Origin: Dermanyssus gallinae
Lineage: Eukaryota; Arthropoda; Arachnida; Mesostigmata; Dermanyssidae
Assembly (NCBI GenBank): GCA_003439945.1
Contig: QVRM01001256.1
Span: forward strand, 117,501 to 181,500
DNA length: 64,000 nt
Reading direction: 5' to 3'
A program made the translations under genes and the position numbers. Below, piece after piece: positions 35,938 through 46,529 of this stretch; the first letter of the stretch is position 1; each line of letters begins with the position of its first letter. Below the pieces are notes generated by a model that had not been told where the DNA came from, did not search any database, and saw only the letters and a list, made by a program, of their open reading frames with translations.

Positions 35938-38405
35938 CCATATCATATCATATCATATCATATCACCTTTATTGAAAAAGGGGTATTACAATAGAAGCAA
36001 AGTCGTTTTGAATCTGTGAACGACGTGCAATCCTCCAGGCAAATGTGTTGTTCACAACGTCCACCCGAGCAATCTCGTGGGGGTGGATGGAAACGCCGCT
36101 CCGGAGATTATTTGGTCTTAGAACAAAATACCTAGTAATAAGTGTCTGACGCGCTAGTTGTTTAAACATGCGGTAATCGGCATGGGATTGGTATTCACTA
36201 ACACTAGGCAATGTGATGCGCTCGCGTGGTAGACAACACCGGCGAGCAACTCGTTTCACAAACTTATCCTGCACGCTCTGCAAAAGGTCAACATCTCGTT
36301 TATAGAATGGCATCCATACGTGACAGCAATAAGTCCACTTTGGTACCACTAAGGTTTGATACAGCTTTAGGTACACATTATGGTCCTGTATAATGAAAGA
36401 CCGCATTATGAGATTACATATTCGAGACGCGGCCTTGACAACCTCAGCCATGTGAGGTCTAAACTTCATTTGGCGGTCGAAGATTACCCCGAGGTCCTTG
36501 TAGCGTGAGACTTCCGGAATGGGTTGGCTGTTTAGCATATACTGAGTAGTATCTGGCAATGTCTTGAGAACAGCAGATTTGGAAGAAGATATTTGCATGC
36601 GGTTGTCCTCTGCCCATAGGGATACGGTGTCAATCGCTTTCTGTAGTTTAGCTATGTTGCTGTCGTTTTTTGCCTCAACATAGATTTTGAGATCGTCCGC
36701 ATACAGCTTATATGCAACACCAATATCTCGAAGCATTACCCCGAGATCCTGTACAAATATAGTGTACATTAGGGGGCCTAAGCATGAGCCCTGCGGGACA
36801 CCAGATATTTTCTCCATTAGCAAACAAGGTATTGAACATTGAGACACAGGTCTGTAATTTTCTGGCGCTGCACGAGAACCCTTTTTGTGCGTCGGGGTGA
36901 TAATGGACTGCCGAAAGAAACTCGGTACTTCACCGTCTTCGAAGGAGCGAGTGAATATCAATGATAATGGTTCAGCCAAGCTGACAGAGAGCTCTTTGAA
37001 TAAAATTGGAGGGAGGTTGTCGGGAGTCCGCGAGCATTTTTTCTTAAGGCTGTTGAGGTGCACTATTACCTTCTCCTTGTTAAAAACAATGTCATTTATA
37101 AGAACGGTCGGGATCTGATTAACGGTGTTGGGAATTCCAGACGGCTGAACATATACGCTCTCAAAGTAATCTTTCATAGCTGCCGCTTTGTCGGAGTTTT
37201 CTGTGACCGTGTGTTTGCCAACTATAAGTGGAGCCACTCCAGACTGCAGTGTTAAACGGCGACCAGCATATCTAAAAAAGTCTTTGGCATTACGAATGTT
37301 TAGGTTGGCCTCCTCTAGCCGCCTTTTGCGGGTTGCGGCTCGTGCCAATTGAGTGGATAAGCGCGAGTGTGCACGGGACGATGGCGTCAGACTATGTAGG
37401 CGCCTAGACGCGTCCTCTATGAACATTTGCAAGGTAGATGGTTTAGGCTTTCTTAACGGAGTAAACATCTCCATGAGAAGTATAATGGCATTCACAAATG
37501 ACGTATACTGTGATTCGATGGAGTCACAGTGAGATAAAAACGAACGCCAGTTGGTAGCTGCAATGTTAGCCGCGATTGCCTCATAGTCCGAGTGGAAGTA
37601 ATCTAGGGAAGGGCTAGCGGACTTTTGAGGTGTGTCAATAAGTATTTTAAAATACACAGCAAGGTGATCTGACTTTACGGGTGGCTCGTCTACTAAAATC
37701 TCTGCTATAATATCTTCGTTGTCAGTGAATAAAAGGTCTAAAATGGTACCGCTGCGTGGCCTAGTTGGTACGTTCACAAGTTGTGATAAACCACTAAGGG
37801 AATAAAAAGAGCTAAAAATGTATTCTTTGGTGGTTTCACTTGAGGACAAGTCAATACATCTCCAATTAATATCAGGTTGGTTAAAATCTCCCGTCAGAAT
37901 GACCGGAAAGTCTACTTGCAAGAGCTCATCAAGCAAATCACAAAGTGTAGTCATTCGCTCAGCGAGTTGTGTTGCAGAACCCGTAGCTGAAAAATAACAA
38001 CAAATAAGTCGGCACTTTTGATCTGTTCCGCATAGTTTGTCGATAGCAATGGTCTCTGTAGATTCATCCGTAATAGAAACTTCAATAGCTTGCAATTCGG
38101 ATGTAGCGAGAATGCACACACCACCACCACGACTGTTGCGGTCTTTACGAAAAACGGTATATCGACCGCCGAGTGACAGCTCAGCTGATGAGATTTTGTC
38201 ACTGGAAGCCCATGTCTCGGTGATGCATACTAGGTCAACGTTGTACTCGGAACAAAATTGATTTAATGAGTCACATGCAGAATTCTTAGTAATGGATGCA
38301 GCGTTAAAAGAAATGCAGTTGATAGATTTTCGTTGGGGTGTGTGTCGTTGAAGGTTCCGTATATATGTTGAGTGTGCACAAGTTCGCATTGTTTTGTCAG
38401 TGGGT
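35938..38405 (-). mobile_element. CR1/L2-like non-LTR retrotransposon, 3' end with (TGATA)n tail
   Basis: The element lies on the minus strand. Its 3' end, at the left, carries an AATAAA signal just after the stop codon and then four to five copies of a five-base repeat (plus-strand TATCA, 35940-35964). Short tandem repeats at the 3' end instead of poly-A are typical of CR1 and L2 groups. The 5' end meets the RLE element head to head near 38.40 kb. No target-site duplication was identified. The coding region is described separately. Confidence 0.85.
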
Positions 38406-38428
38406 TTCGGCTGGAAATGTCTCAACAA
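35969..38428 (-). CDS. Retrotransposon endonuclease/RT polyprotein with in-frame RT-core deletion
   Basis: An 819-codon frame with no internal stop. Residues about 36-260 form an apurinic-type endonuclease: ITETW (E71), GDFNQPDINW (D181, N183) and SDH (253-255) are the usual catalytic positions. The RT begins near residue 500, with TPTHKKGS and NYRPVS (524-529). After MEK at 538-540 the protein goes directly to SGVPQGS (542-548), followed by YADD (576-579). The normal intervening segment, with the FSKAFD catalytic Asp block, is missing (roughly 70-80 residues, estimated from family layout). The deletion at about 36.81 kb keeps the frame. A fingers-palm enzyme without this Asp should be inactive, though the endonuclease may fold. 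The true start is uncertain because the first 15 or so residues overlap the junction with the neighbouring element. Confidence 0.9.
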   Translation of the reverse strand: MLRHFQPKPTDKTMRTCAHSTYIRNLQRHTPQRKSINCISFNAASITKNSACDSLNQFCSEYNVDLVCITETWASSDKISSAELSLGGRYTVFRKDRNSRGGGVCILATSELQAIEVSITDESTETIAIDKLCGTDQKCRLICCYFSATGSATQLAERMTTLCDLLDELLQVDFPVILTGDFNQPDINWRCIDLSSSETTKEYIFSSFYSLSGLSQLVNVPTRPRSGTILDLLFTDNEDIIAEILVDEPPVKSDHLAVYFKILIDTPQKSASPSLDYFHSDYEAIAANIAATNWRSFLSHCDSIESQYTSFVNAIILLMEMFTPLRKPKPSTLQMFIEDASRRLHSLTPSSRAHSRLSTQLARAATRKRRLEEANLNIRNAKDFFRYAGRRLTLQSGVAPLIVGKHTVTENSDKAAAMKDYFESVYVQPSGIPNTVNQIPTVLINDIVFNKEKVIVHLNSLKKKCSRTPDNLPPILFKELSVSLAEPLSLIFTRSFEDGEVPSFFRQSIITPTHKKGSRAAPENYRPVSQCSIPCLLMEKISGVPQGSCLGPLMYTIFVQDLGVMLRDIGVAYKLYADDLKIYVEAKNDSNIAKLQKAIDTVSLWAEDNRMQISSSKSAVLKTLPDTTQYMLNSQPIPEVSRYKDLGVIFDRQMKFRPHMAEVVKAASRICNLIMRSFIIQDHNVYLKLYQTLVVPKWTYCCHVWMPFYKRDVDLLQSVQDKFVKRVARRCCLPRERITLPSVSEYQSHADYRMFKQLARQTLITRYFVLRPNNLRSGVSIHPHEIARVDVVNNTFAWRIARRSQIQNDFASIVIPLFQ

Positions 38429-39994
38429 CCACCTCTGTTTTGTCTGGGCATCAAGGATCTGGTGGATTCCTTCAGGAGCCCGCTGAACCTCTGGTATCTT
38501 GACGATGGTTTATTAGGAGGAAACGTTTGCACAGTAGCCGAAGATATTCAACGGGTCCTGGATTTCAGTGTTACATCCGGGCTGGAGTTAAATCCGGCCA
38601 AATGCGAGATATGCCTCTTTGGCCCTACCCTTGAGGCCCCCGAAGTACAGTCACTCCGAAACCTCCTGCCTGGCTGCAAGCTAACCGTCAAGGACGATCT
38701 GGAGCTACTGGGTGTGCCAATTTGCCCCGAGGGGCTCCCAGCAGCAATCAAGCGTTGGAGATTGAAACTGGAAAACGCCGCCGCTCGCCTTCCTCTTCTG
38801 GGAGCTCATCGGGGACTTTTCTTACTCAGGTCCTCCTTTTCGTCCTCAAGACTAATCCACCTCCTTCGAGGGGCCGATTTATCAAATCGATCCGACGAGT
38901 TGCAAAGGCTCAACGACTTGACACTGTCCACCCTGGAATCCTTGCTGAATACATCTCTACCGCCTAGCGCGCGAGAACAGGCATTGCTACCCATTTCAAA
39001 AGGGGGCCTCGGGGTACCAAATTTACTGACCCTGGCCGGGCCGGCTATAGTCTCGTCAATGCTAAGCGCGCAAAACAGGGCAACCCCTCTTTTAGATTCA
39101 GCGGGAGTCGACCAGTTTAGAAACCGCTTAGCCCATCTTCAAGAGAACCTTGAGGCGCGCTGTGGGGGTAGGCCTGAAAACGTACTGTCCCAGCGTGACT
39201 GGAGTTCCCCTCTGCACGACGAGGTACAACGACGCCTCTTTAACGAAGCTGCCGACGACACAGCCAGAGCTCGCTTAAACGCCGTATCCGCCAAGGATTC
39301 AGGGGCCTGGTTACACGCGCTTCCCAGTGCCCCCATAGGTACCCTTCTTGATGACGAGTCGATTCGCATAGCAGTAGGCTTACGACTAGGGGCAGATATA
39401 GTTAGCCCTCATCGGTGCCAATGTGGTCACCCCGTCGATAAACTAGGACATCACGGACTATCGTGCATTATTAGTGCAGGACGACGCTCGAGACATGCCG
39501 CTATTAATGAGACCTTTAGCAGAGCCCTTAGGTCGTGCGGTCGTCCGTGCATTCTTGAACCCCCAGGTCTCTGCGCGGAGGACGGCAAACGTCCAGATGG
39601 TATGACACTCACACCATTCGAGCGAGGCAAAATGCTAGTTTGGGATGCAACCGTTACCGACTCCTTAGCTCCTTCTATGGTCGGTGGCGGCGCATCCGAA
39701 GCTGGTTATGCAGCCCACCTTGCGGAGACTAACAAGTTCAGAAAATACTCATCAATCGGCTATCCCCATGAATTTTGCCCTCTCGCGTTTGAAACCCTAG
39801 GTGCCCCTGGCGTTCGGACCAAGCAGCTGATCCGCAAAGTTGGGACCTTGTTAAACCTGTCATCCGGTGATAACAGGTCATCGTCCTTTTTTAAACAACG
39901 CCTGGATCTTGACATACAACGTGGAAACGCTGCCTCCGTTCGGGGTACACTCCTGAAGTGGTCTCGCCCTGGTCTCATCAAAACGGACACGTGA
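38372..39994 (+). CDS. RLE-type retrotransposon protein: RT C-terminal half, zinc finger, endonuclease
   Basis: A 540-codon open frame, 5'-truncated. It starts inside the reverse transcriptase with PLLFCLGI-like sequence (residues 20-27) and YLDD at 42-45, lacking the first catalytic Asp block. TSGLELNPAKCEIC follows, then a long post-RT domain. A Cys-His finger, C349-x-C351, H360/H361, C365, precedes a restriction-like endonuclease. Candidate active residues are E396, the RPDG motif (407-410) and LVWDATVTD (D425). The frame ends SVRGTLLKWSRPGLI and stops at 39992. Such proteins nick the target and reverse-transcribe from it. This copy lacks the front half and cannot do so alone. The first Met at 38372 lies in or beyond the junction, so homology starts near 38405. 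The clade is not assigned. Confidence 0.92.
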   Translation: MCTSSHCFVSGFRLEMSQQPPLFCLGIKDLVDSFRSPLNLWYLDDGLLGGNVCTVAEDIQRVLDFSVTSGLELNPAKCEICLFGPTLEAPEVQSLRNLLPGCKLTVKDDLELLGVPICPEGLPAAIKRWRLKLENAAARLPLLGAHRGLFLLRSSFSSSRLIHLLRGADLSNRSDELQRLNDLTLSTLESLLNTSLPPSAREQALLPISKGGLGVPNLLTLAGPAIVSSMLSAQNRATPLLDSAGVDQFRNRLAHLQENLEARCGGRPENVLSQRDWSSPLHDEVQRRLFNEAADDTARARLNAVSAKDSGAWLHALPSAPIGTLLDDESIRIAVGLRLGADIVSPHRCQCGHPVDKLGHHGLSCIISAGRRSRHAAINETFSRALRSCGRPCILEPPGLCAEDGKRPDGMTLTPFERGKMLVWDATVTDSLAPSMVGGGASEAGYAAHLAETNKFRKYSSIGYPHEFCPLAFETLGAPGVRTKQLIRKVGTLLNLSSGDNRSSSFFKQRLDLDIQRGNAASVRGTLLKWSRPGLIKTDT

Positions 39995-40085
39995 CAGTCA
40001 CAATGCGCATTGGCTTAGCTAGTTGATGTGTGTAACATATACCTAATGTATTATACGGAAAATAAACTTTATATTAGAATAGCAT
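39995..40085 (+). other. 3' UTR of the RLE element with AATAAA
   Basis: After the stop codon an AT-rich segment contains GAAAATAAACTTTA near 40059-40072, a plausible polyadenylation signal. No poly-A or target duplication is evident. The 3' UTR does not obviously match the other RLE copies (13.9 and 53.1 kb), suggesting a separate subfamily. Confidence 0.5.
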
Positions 40086-40441
40086 ATCAGGCATTATAAG
40101 CGTATTATAATGCACTGTATATAATAGTCGAGACGTCTGATGTCAAACGACCTAAATTCTAGATTGCAAATGAAGCTGACAAGGCCGCCATTGTTGCACG
40201 TTCAGGTCGACACTTTTGTCAACTCACGTTCGCGAAACTTCATGTCGACACAGACTAGCACACCGAGATATTTCATTGTTGCTGCACTCAGCATAGGAGT
40301 ATTGTCAAGTTTGTATAAAAAAGCCATTCTGCCCAACCTCTAAAACAGCACCTTTGGTATTGAAATCTTCATCACATTGCCCGCATCGAGTGACTCCGTC
40401 CCCTTGCAGCAAATGACAATCAATGTTTGTCAGAAAGATAG

Positions 40442-40565
40442 ACCATGGGTATGCAACACAGATCTATCTTTATCTGTGCTATACCCTACTTTTATCTCCA
40501 ACACTATTGCTTCAACCTAACTTTACTAAAGATTTTGTTAATAAATGTGATAATAAAAAAATGTG

Positions 40566-40601
<36 letters not shown>

Positions 40602-40691
40602 CACATTTTATTAATATCACATTTATTAACAAATACATCTTTAACTATGCTATACCCTACTTTTATCTCCTACCATGAGTATACAACACAG
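40442..40691. repeat. Palindrome around (TA)n inside a duplicated flank
   Basis: Perfect 18 bp inverted arms (40534-40551 and 40616-40633, starting TTTGTTAATAAATGTG) surround a second inverted pair and a (TA)n core. Outside them TGCTATACCCTACTTTTATC occurs at both 40477 and 40648. A 20 bp block beginning ACCATG and ending CAACACAG occurs at 40442-40461 and, with two changes, at 40672-40691. Confidence 0.85.
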
Positions 40692-41302
40692 TCACACATA
40701 TATACACTAAGATTATCTAGCTCCGACAGTAATAGGGTACGCACTAAAGTGTAGCGGGAACAATGTGATTATTTGCTGTTGCTTTTCGTGTCTGGCGTTC
40801 TTATTCACTCTAAATTATACACAATTTTTAGCGAGACAGTCCAATGAATGCATCGTGAACCTGGACGCTTGCCCCAATTATTGAATGATGACATTAGCAC
40901 GGTTGTAATCGCATGAAAAAATGGAATTGCTCTCTACCAGCACTCCGAGCAGAGCTACGGAGAACAGCATGTGGGCTGTAGGAAACGGATTTATGTTGTC
41001 ATATGCGTGCAGATGCTCAGTACAGATAAAAGGGTGGATTACTACACGTATGCGACAACGCTTATCAGTAGACATGGACGTTGTGTGATGTTAGCACAAT
41101 AAAATAATGATAATGTTGCTATCATCCGTGCAGTCATTAAGCCCTGTACGTTCATTACTAGCGGGAGCCTGTTCATTCCCTATCTTGCTCGCGCGAAACA
41201 AACTATGCGACCACCTAAGTTATACAATCCCGTTTTGATCCGCTTTTCTTCCTAAATATACCACCATTTTCAGCATGGATTAGTGTTGTCGCATCATTGT
41301 TG

Positions 41303-41306
<4 letters not shown>
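40692..41306. other. Unrecognised non-coding sequence
   Basis: No repeat or gene is recognised. Confidence 0.55.
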
Positions 41307-41348
<42 letters not shown>

Positions 41349-41451
41349 TTGCTTTTGTTATAGGATTTACGGTACTGATTAGCAGTACTGATAGTGACAC
41401 TTGTGCTATCTTTCTGTTGTAAATGGTTTCTGTTGTTGTTGTTGTTGTTGT
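41307..41451. repeat. (TA)n and (GTT)n microsatellites
   Basis: About 39 bp of TA at 41307-41345 and about 22 bp of GTT at 41430-41451. Confidence 0.94.
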
Positions 41452-41735
41452 CAAAGCAACCTGCTAGAGGGGCTTCTCGTCATATTTAACGCTTGTGACC
41501 AACGCACTGCGAAAACTAGTCCAATGACCGGCCCCATGCGACGAAGCTACGGGTCCCAGCTTCATTCAGGCCAGTAGTGAGGCCAGGTTAAGCATCGCGC
41601 GCAGTCTGCAGTACTACTGCTTACAGCAGCAGCAGCAACAGCCGCACCAGCGTCACACACTACTTGCACCTACTAAGATACTACCGCAGTCCACATGACA
41701 GTCTTACCTTCTTTTAACTGCACTGGGAGAACAAG

Positions 41736-41795
<60 letters not shown>
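41736..41795. repeat. (TA)n microsatellite
   Basis: About 60 bp of TA. Confidence 0.95.
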
Positions 41796-41799
<4 letters not shown>

Positions 41800-41859
41800 C
41801 AGACACACAGCAAGTCTTACGAATATAAATCAAATACTATATATTTTCACATATAAAGA

Positions 41860-41860
<1 letters not shown>

Positions 41861-41909
<49 letters not shown>

Positions 41910-41911
41910 TA

Positions 41912-41959
<48 letters not shown>

Positions 41960-41960
41960 T
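41861..41960. repeat. (AAT)n-(ATT)n inverted microsatellite
   Basis: About 48 bp of AAT is followed directly by about 50 bp of ATT. The two halves are reverse complements meeting at ATATAATT, so the tract can fold into a long A/T hairpin. It ends in a T run. Confidence 0.95.
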
Positions 41961-42438
41961 TTTTTTTATTGTTATTATAGATAATTGTGCACTACTTTAT
42001 ACGATCAACTAAGCAAAATGTAGAAAACAACCTGCATATAATAACCCGTTTTTCACAATGTATTTGTTGTGTTGCACCAAATTTGGTTTTGAAACAACTG
42101 TTGAGGGCAAGAAGACACAACTATATACAATCTGTTTTTATCCATTTTTTGTTCCGGATTGCAAAACATAAATATATACATATATCAATATGACGTTTAT
42201 TATACATTTTTTTAGAATTTCCGTAAGGCTAGTGCCCGTGTACGGTTTTTTCATGTTTCATTTTTGTTAGGTACATTGTAAAATGTTGTGTAACATGCCA
42301 GATCCGTGTTAAAATATATAGATTCACATGATTCCAAGAAAAATATTTTTTTCCTATGGTCCTCATGATACTATAATGCGCCATCCGGACCCCCCCCCTC
42401 GCATTAGAGCGAGACTCTCTAACGAAATCACTTCCGGA

Positions 42439-42590
<152 letters not shown>

Positions 42591-43774
42591 TTTATAGCGC
42601 GAGAGAGATAGAGACCCAGTAGCAGCAACAGCAGTAGCCACCCGTCATCACCTGTTGCATTGGAGCGAAAGTTTACGGCACGACCCACCCAACAATTCCA
42701 CTTGGACGACGACGACGACGACAACAACAACAGCAACACCGACGGTGGGGGGGGGGGGGGGTAGAAGACACGCACATAGGGTCGGGTAGAGGCGCACGAC
42801 CTCTCACGCGCACCCAATACACGCATCGCAATGACGAATAGTCCCCCATCCCGCCTTCCTCCCTCCCGGGCCTCAGGCCTAACCGGGGCAGAGGGGATGG
42901 GGTACTCGTGTGTCAAATTCGTTTATGTCTGCTGCGACTGGCAACCAGACCGCTCGCCCTGTCCGCCCAAACGATGATGAAGCGGCAGCATCCAAGTTCT
43001 CAACAGGTCATCATCGTCGCTGTCTGCACTGCAGGGCTGCAGACACACCCACCAACCCACCCACCCACCCACACAGCTCATCGACGTAACATTGTCCTAG
43101 CCACAATGCAACAGCAGTGGCGGCGGCGGTAGCAGCAGCAGCAGCCGCCCCTGTCGCCGCCCCCCGCCGGGAAACCGAGAGAAGCAACTGCTGTGGCAAA
43201 TTGCCTGGCCAGCCGTGGCAGCTTGCGCCCCGGGCCCCAGTCCCGGGCCATCCCCCCCCCCAACCCCGCAGACCGACACCCACGAGAGTTAGTAGAATCC
43301 ACCTGGCGGCAAATTTCTGTTTCCCGCCCGTTCTGCATACTTCCACCGCTGCGCACCGAAGCGTAAATCGGGCGCCTGTGTGTATGTGTGTGTCTATGTG
43401 TGTGCGTGTGACTGGCTGGCGCAGCGAGAGTTATGAAATTAGGTTGCGTTCGATACATTCGACAAATGCGGATGGAGGATTTTTTGTTAAGCCAAGGCTG
43501 AAAACAAGCTTTCTTCGTGGAGAGAGGCTTACACGCAACTGTTAACCAGATGACGTTGTTGGGTTCACATCGGCAGTGACGATTTTTTATGTGTTGTCAT
43601 CGTCGTTGTTGCTGTCCACGACAACAACACCAAACGAATGATTGTTTATGTTTAAAACTCTATAATAAGGTAGTATCTGCAGCACCAACAACTTCTATTT
43701 AATAGCATTGATGGTGAATCGCAGGTATATTCAAACACTCAAACCTAAGCAAACTTTCAGGCACACGCGCATAC

Positions 43775-43778
<4 letters not shown>
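42591..43778. other. GC-rich stretch with short triplet and G runs
   Basis: It contains GAC/CAA triplets (42703-42738), a 15-base G run (42747-42761), CCCA repeats (43045-43075) and GCA/GCG triplets (43118-43150). Proline- or alanine-rich frames on both strands follow from composition. No gene is called. Confidence 0.6.
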
Positions 43779-43810
<32 letters not shown>

Positions 43811-43839
43811 GTGTATATATATATATATATATATATACG
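43779..43839. repeat. (TA)n microsatellite with ACGTGT interruption
   Basis: Two TA runs separated by a short CGTG, with a second CGTGTG at the right end. Confidence 0.94.
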
Positions 43840-44165
43840 TGTGGGCATATTATATTAAGCAGTATTCGGTTTATACACTTGTTGATGCAGCTTCACTACA
43901 TCACTTTCGTCAACGGTATCGCTGTTGTACACTGTTGGAGACTGTGATACAGATTACACAATTCTTCACGTCGCTTGCGTTTGCATTCGATCGTTCGTTT
44001 CGTGGCACCCATTTTGTGTACATAACTTAATACAAAATGCGTGCATTTCTGCAACATGAACCCTTCCAATAGTTAGTGGTGCTCATCGCTTTAATCACAT
44101 TAAAACGCCAATTAACATCCGCAAACTTGTCTTCCCACTGGCAAGATGATTGTCGAGAGCCTCGG

Positions 44166-44279
44166 ATATAAATATATATATATATATATATACAAGTAAG
44201 CGACCTACCGGTAACACTGAGGACTGCCACCACACCTAGGGGGTTGGCTGTTGTTGTTGTTGTTGCTGTTGTTGTTGTA
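44166..44279. repeat. (TA)n and (TTG)n microsatellites
   Basis: TA at 44166-44192 and TTG at 44249-44279. Confidence 0.93.
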
Positions 44280-44586
44280 GTTAGGTGAATCCGGCAGCAC
44301 AGATACGACAGCATCCAATGAGCACGCGAACTGTCGCGTGTCTACAACACGCAGGATGCAGTTTGAGGTCGTAGACAAACGAATCCACGGAGAGATTCAC
44401 ACAAACACGTCAGCGAGACCGAGCACACAATCACCAGCAAAAATAGCTACTGAGATTACCAATTGCGCACCAAGGCGCCACACACACTCGGGGCACAGTA
44501 CAGCAAACAGCTGAAGTAAAACGAGCAAAAATCTCAAATTGGCAGAAGTTTGTGGCAAACATTTGTGTAGTAGTAGTAGTCGTAAT

Positions 44587-44649
44587 AACTATGATAATAT
44601 TATTATCATAGTTAGTTATGATACGGACCTAGGTAATAACTAGGTCCGT
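44587..44649. repeat. Two adjacent hairpins beside a SINE tail
   Basis: AACTATGATAAT and its exact complement flank a 3-base loop (44587-44613). ACGGACCTAG and its exact complement flank a 7-base loop (44623-44649). The right arm of the second hairpin is continuous with the SINE tail that follows. Confidence 0.88.
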
Positions 44650-44725
44650 CTATAGAGCAACGCGAAAAGCAGTCCCATGGACGTTAAACCTTGGCTGAGA
44701 GTCAGCCCCGAAAGGATTTTTTTGT
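44641..44725 (+). repeat. tRNA-derived SINE, family 1, 3' part only
   Basis: GGTCCGTCTATAGAG, then AAAAGCAGTCCCATGG, then TTGGCTGAGAGTCAGCCCC match the body of the full SINE at 23.7 kb with few changes. The tRNA-like head is missing. T residues follow at the 3' end. No target duplication was found. Confidence 0.85.
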
Positions 44726-44810
44726 CATAATAACAAAGCGTAGCCCTGGTGTACTAGCCGAAATGAGCTGAAATCAGAGTAATATTTTGTGCCTACAATT
44801 TTTAGCAGTC

Positions 44811-44860
44811 GTTGTTGTTGTTATTGTTGTTGCTGTTGTTGTTGTTGTTGTTGTTGTTGA
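44811..44860. repeat. (TTG)n microsatellite
   Basis: About 50 bp of TTG with one ATT and one CTG unit. Confidence 0.95.
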
Positions 44861-46529
44861 AGCGGCCACACTGGCGCTTCTAATACGTACGCATGTAAGA
44901 ACACTAAATTAACTAATAAAAACAATTGAAATCTTAAAAGTCGTGGCAGTAGTAGTAGTAGTAGTTAGTAGTAATCATTGTCGTCGTTTAGAAGGAAGAT
45001 GGAGCATACTAGGCAGGATGCCAAAGGTAGGACCACGACAAAGAAGTCGTCAAACATGGAACAGAGATAGCACGAACCGTAAGGGAGGAATCAACATCGA
45101 CTCTAGACGCGATGCCACAGGTGTAACGGCAGTGTGCACGTGGCAATAAAGACCGACTCGGAACGCAGAAACCTGACACACCAGTGTACCACCAGTCAAA
45201 CCGTAAAGGTAAGTCCAGCCAGCGCAGGAGGTGCAATTGAAAACAGAAAAATAGACAGACATACGCTTGGAACAGGAGCAAAGGTCACGAAACCCTCTCA
45301 AAACGTCATCATGTTGGTTTCAGATATTCAGGTTTAGTGTAGGAAACTCCATGAAGAAAAGCTTGGGCATTGCCTCTGGTATTATCTCGCCCGCTCATCC
45401 ATGCTCACCCATGGGCACGGGTGTTTCCAGGCAAATCTCAAGGCAAGGATCGGGAGGGCGCCCGTTGTAGCGTATGCCATTGGGTCACTACCAAGCAGCA
45501 TAGAGTCGACAATGCGGATGCACACCGAGTACTTCGGCAGTGGAGGCGATTTGGCGTCGGATGAAGGACCGATGAAGACGAACAGATTGGTCTGGTCACC
45601 AAAGCAGCCGTCAACAGCAGCAGCAACAGCACACAATAATGCTTGCTTGGACGCTAGACGGAGACTGAAGACTAAAATGGGTGGCCGAACCTCAATCAGT
45701 CGGTTGGCGATAGCACGCCGGCCCGGAACGGAAACCCTTAAAACCCACTCGATGTATCTGGGTATCTGAACAACATGCTGTTGCATAGCTTGAGCCGAGC
45801 GTAACAGGCGAGAGGCACTATATACTACTCGATACTACCGTTCATCTGACCCAACAAGCTCTCCGCTACGCCTTCACTGTCGAGGCAATGATGATGATGA
45901 TGCTTCTTCTTGCTGTATGATGCCGGTTGGCCGGATGGCCACTTTCCACAATTAAATCACAGTGACTAGTGATGAAGAAAAGCACTGCACCACTCATTGT
46001 TGTAGGCGGTAGGTAGTGACAACCGCACTTAGACAACCGCACTGAAGAAGTATAGCTAACGTGACACACTACTAAACTAACCGCCAAACTAACTGCTCAA
46101 ACTTTAGGATAGATAAACTAACTAACCAACTAACTAACTGCGAGCGACCGGTGATCGCTGGCAGCGATGACCACCAACAGCTAGAATTAAGAACATTTTG
46201 ATAAGGATGGTGTTTTTACTTTCTAGACTATCCTCCGTCCCCTACGGGCTTGGCACTTAACCTGAGGTAGTAGTATATCGTCAATGCACCGAGGGCCAAC
46301 CACCTACAGCAGCTGATGGATGGGTTGTTCGCATCTGTTGCGCTTGAGTTGCGGTGGTTGGACGCCGCTGCTACCGCCGTAACAGCAGACGGCCAAACAA
46401 AGATTGCCGACATAGTTTAGAAGTTAGCAGCTAGAAGAGCAACTTCTACCCCTAATGGTCGGAGTAGCCAGCTATCCGTCTGTAGTGGGGAAATTGAAAC
46501 AGCGCTGACCCGTCGTCATCGTCGTCTTC
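44861..46529. other. Unrecognised sequence
   Basis: Frames of 120-134 codons exist on opposite strands over the same DNA (45382-45786), with no recognised domain. At 46216-46245 the sequence CTCCGTCCCCTACGGG with its flanks matches 35014-35045 within the RLE remnant, and may be another scrap of that family. Confidence 0.5.

Noticed and set aside
45382..45786. 134-codon minus and 122-codon plus frames
   Set aside because: Mutually overlapping on opposite strands with no recognised domain.
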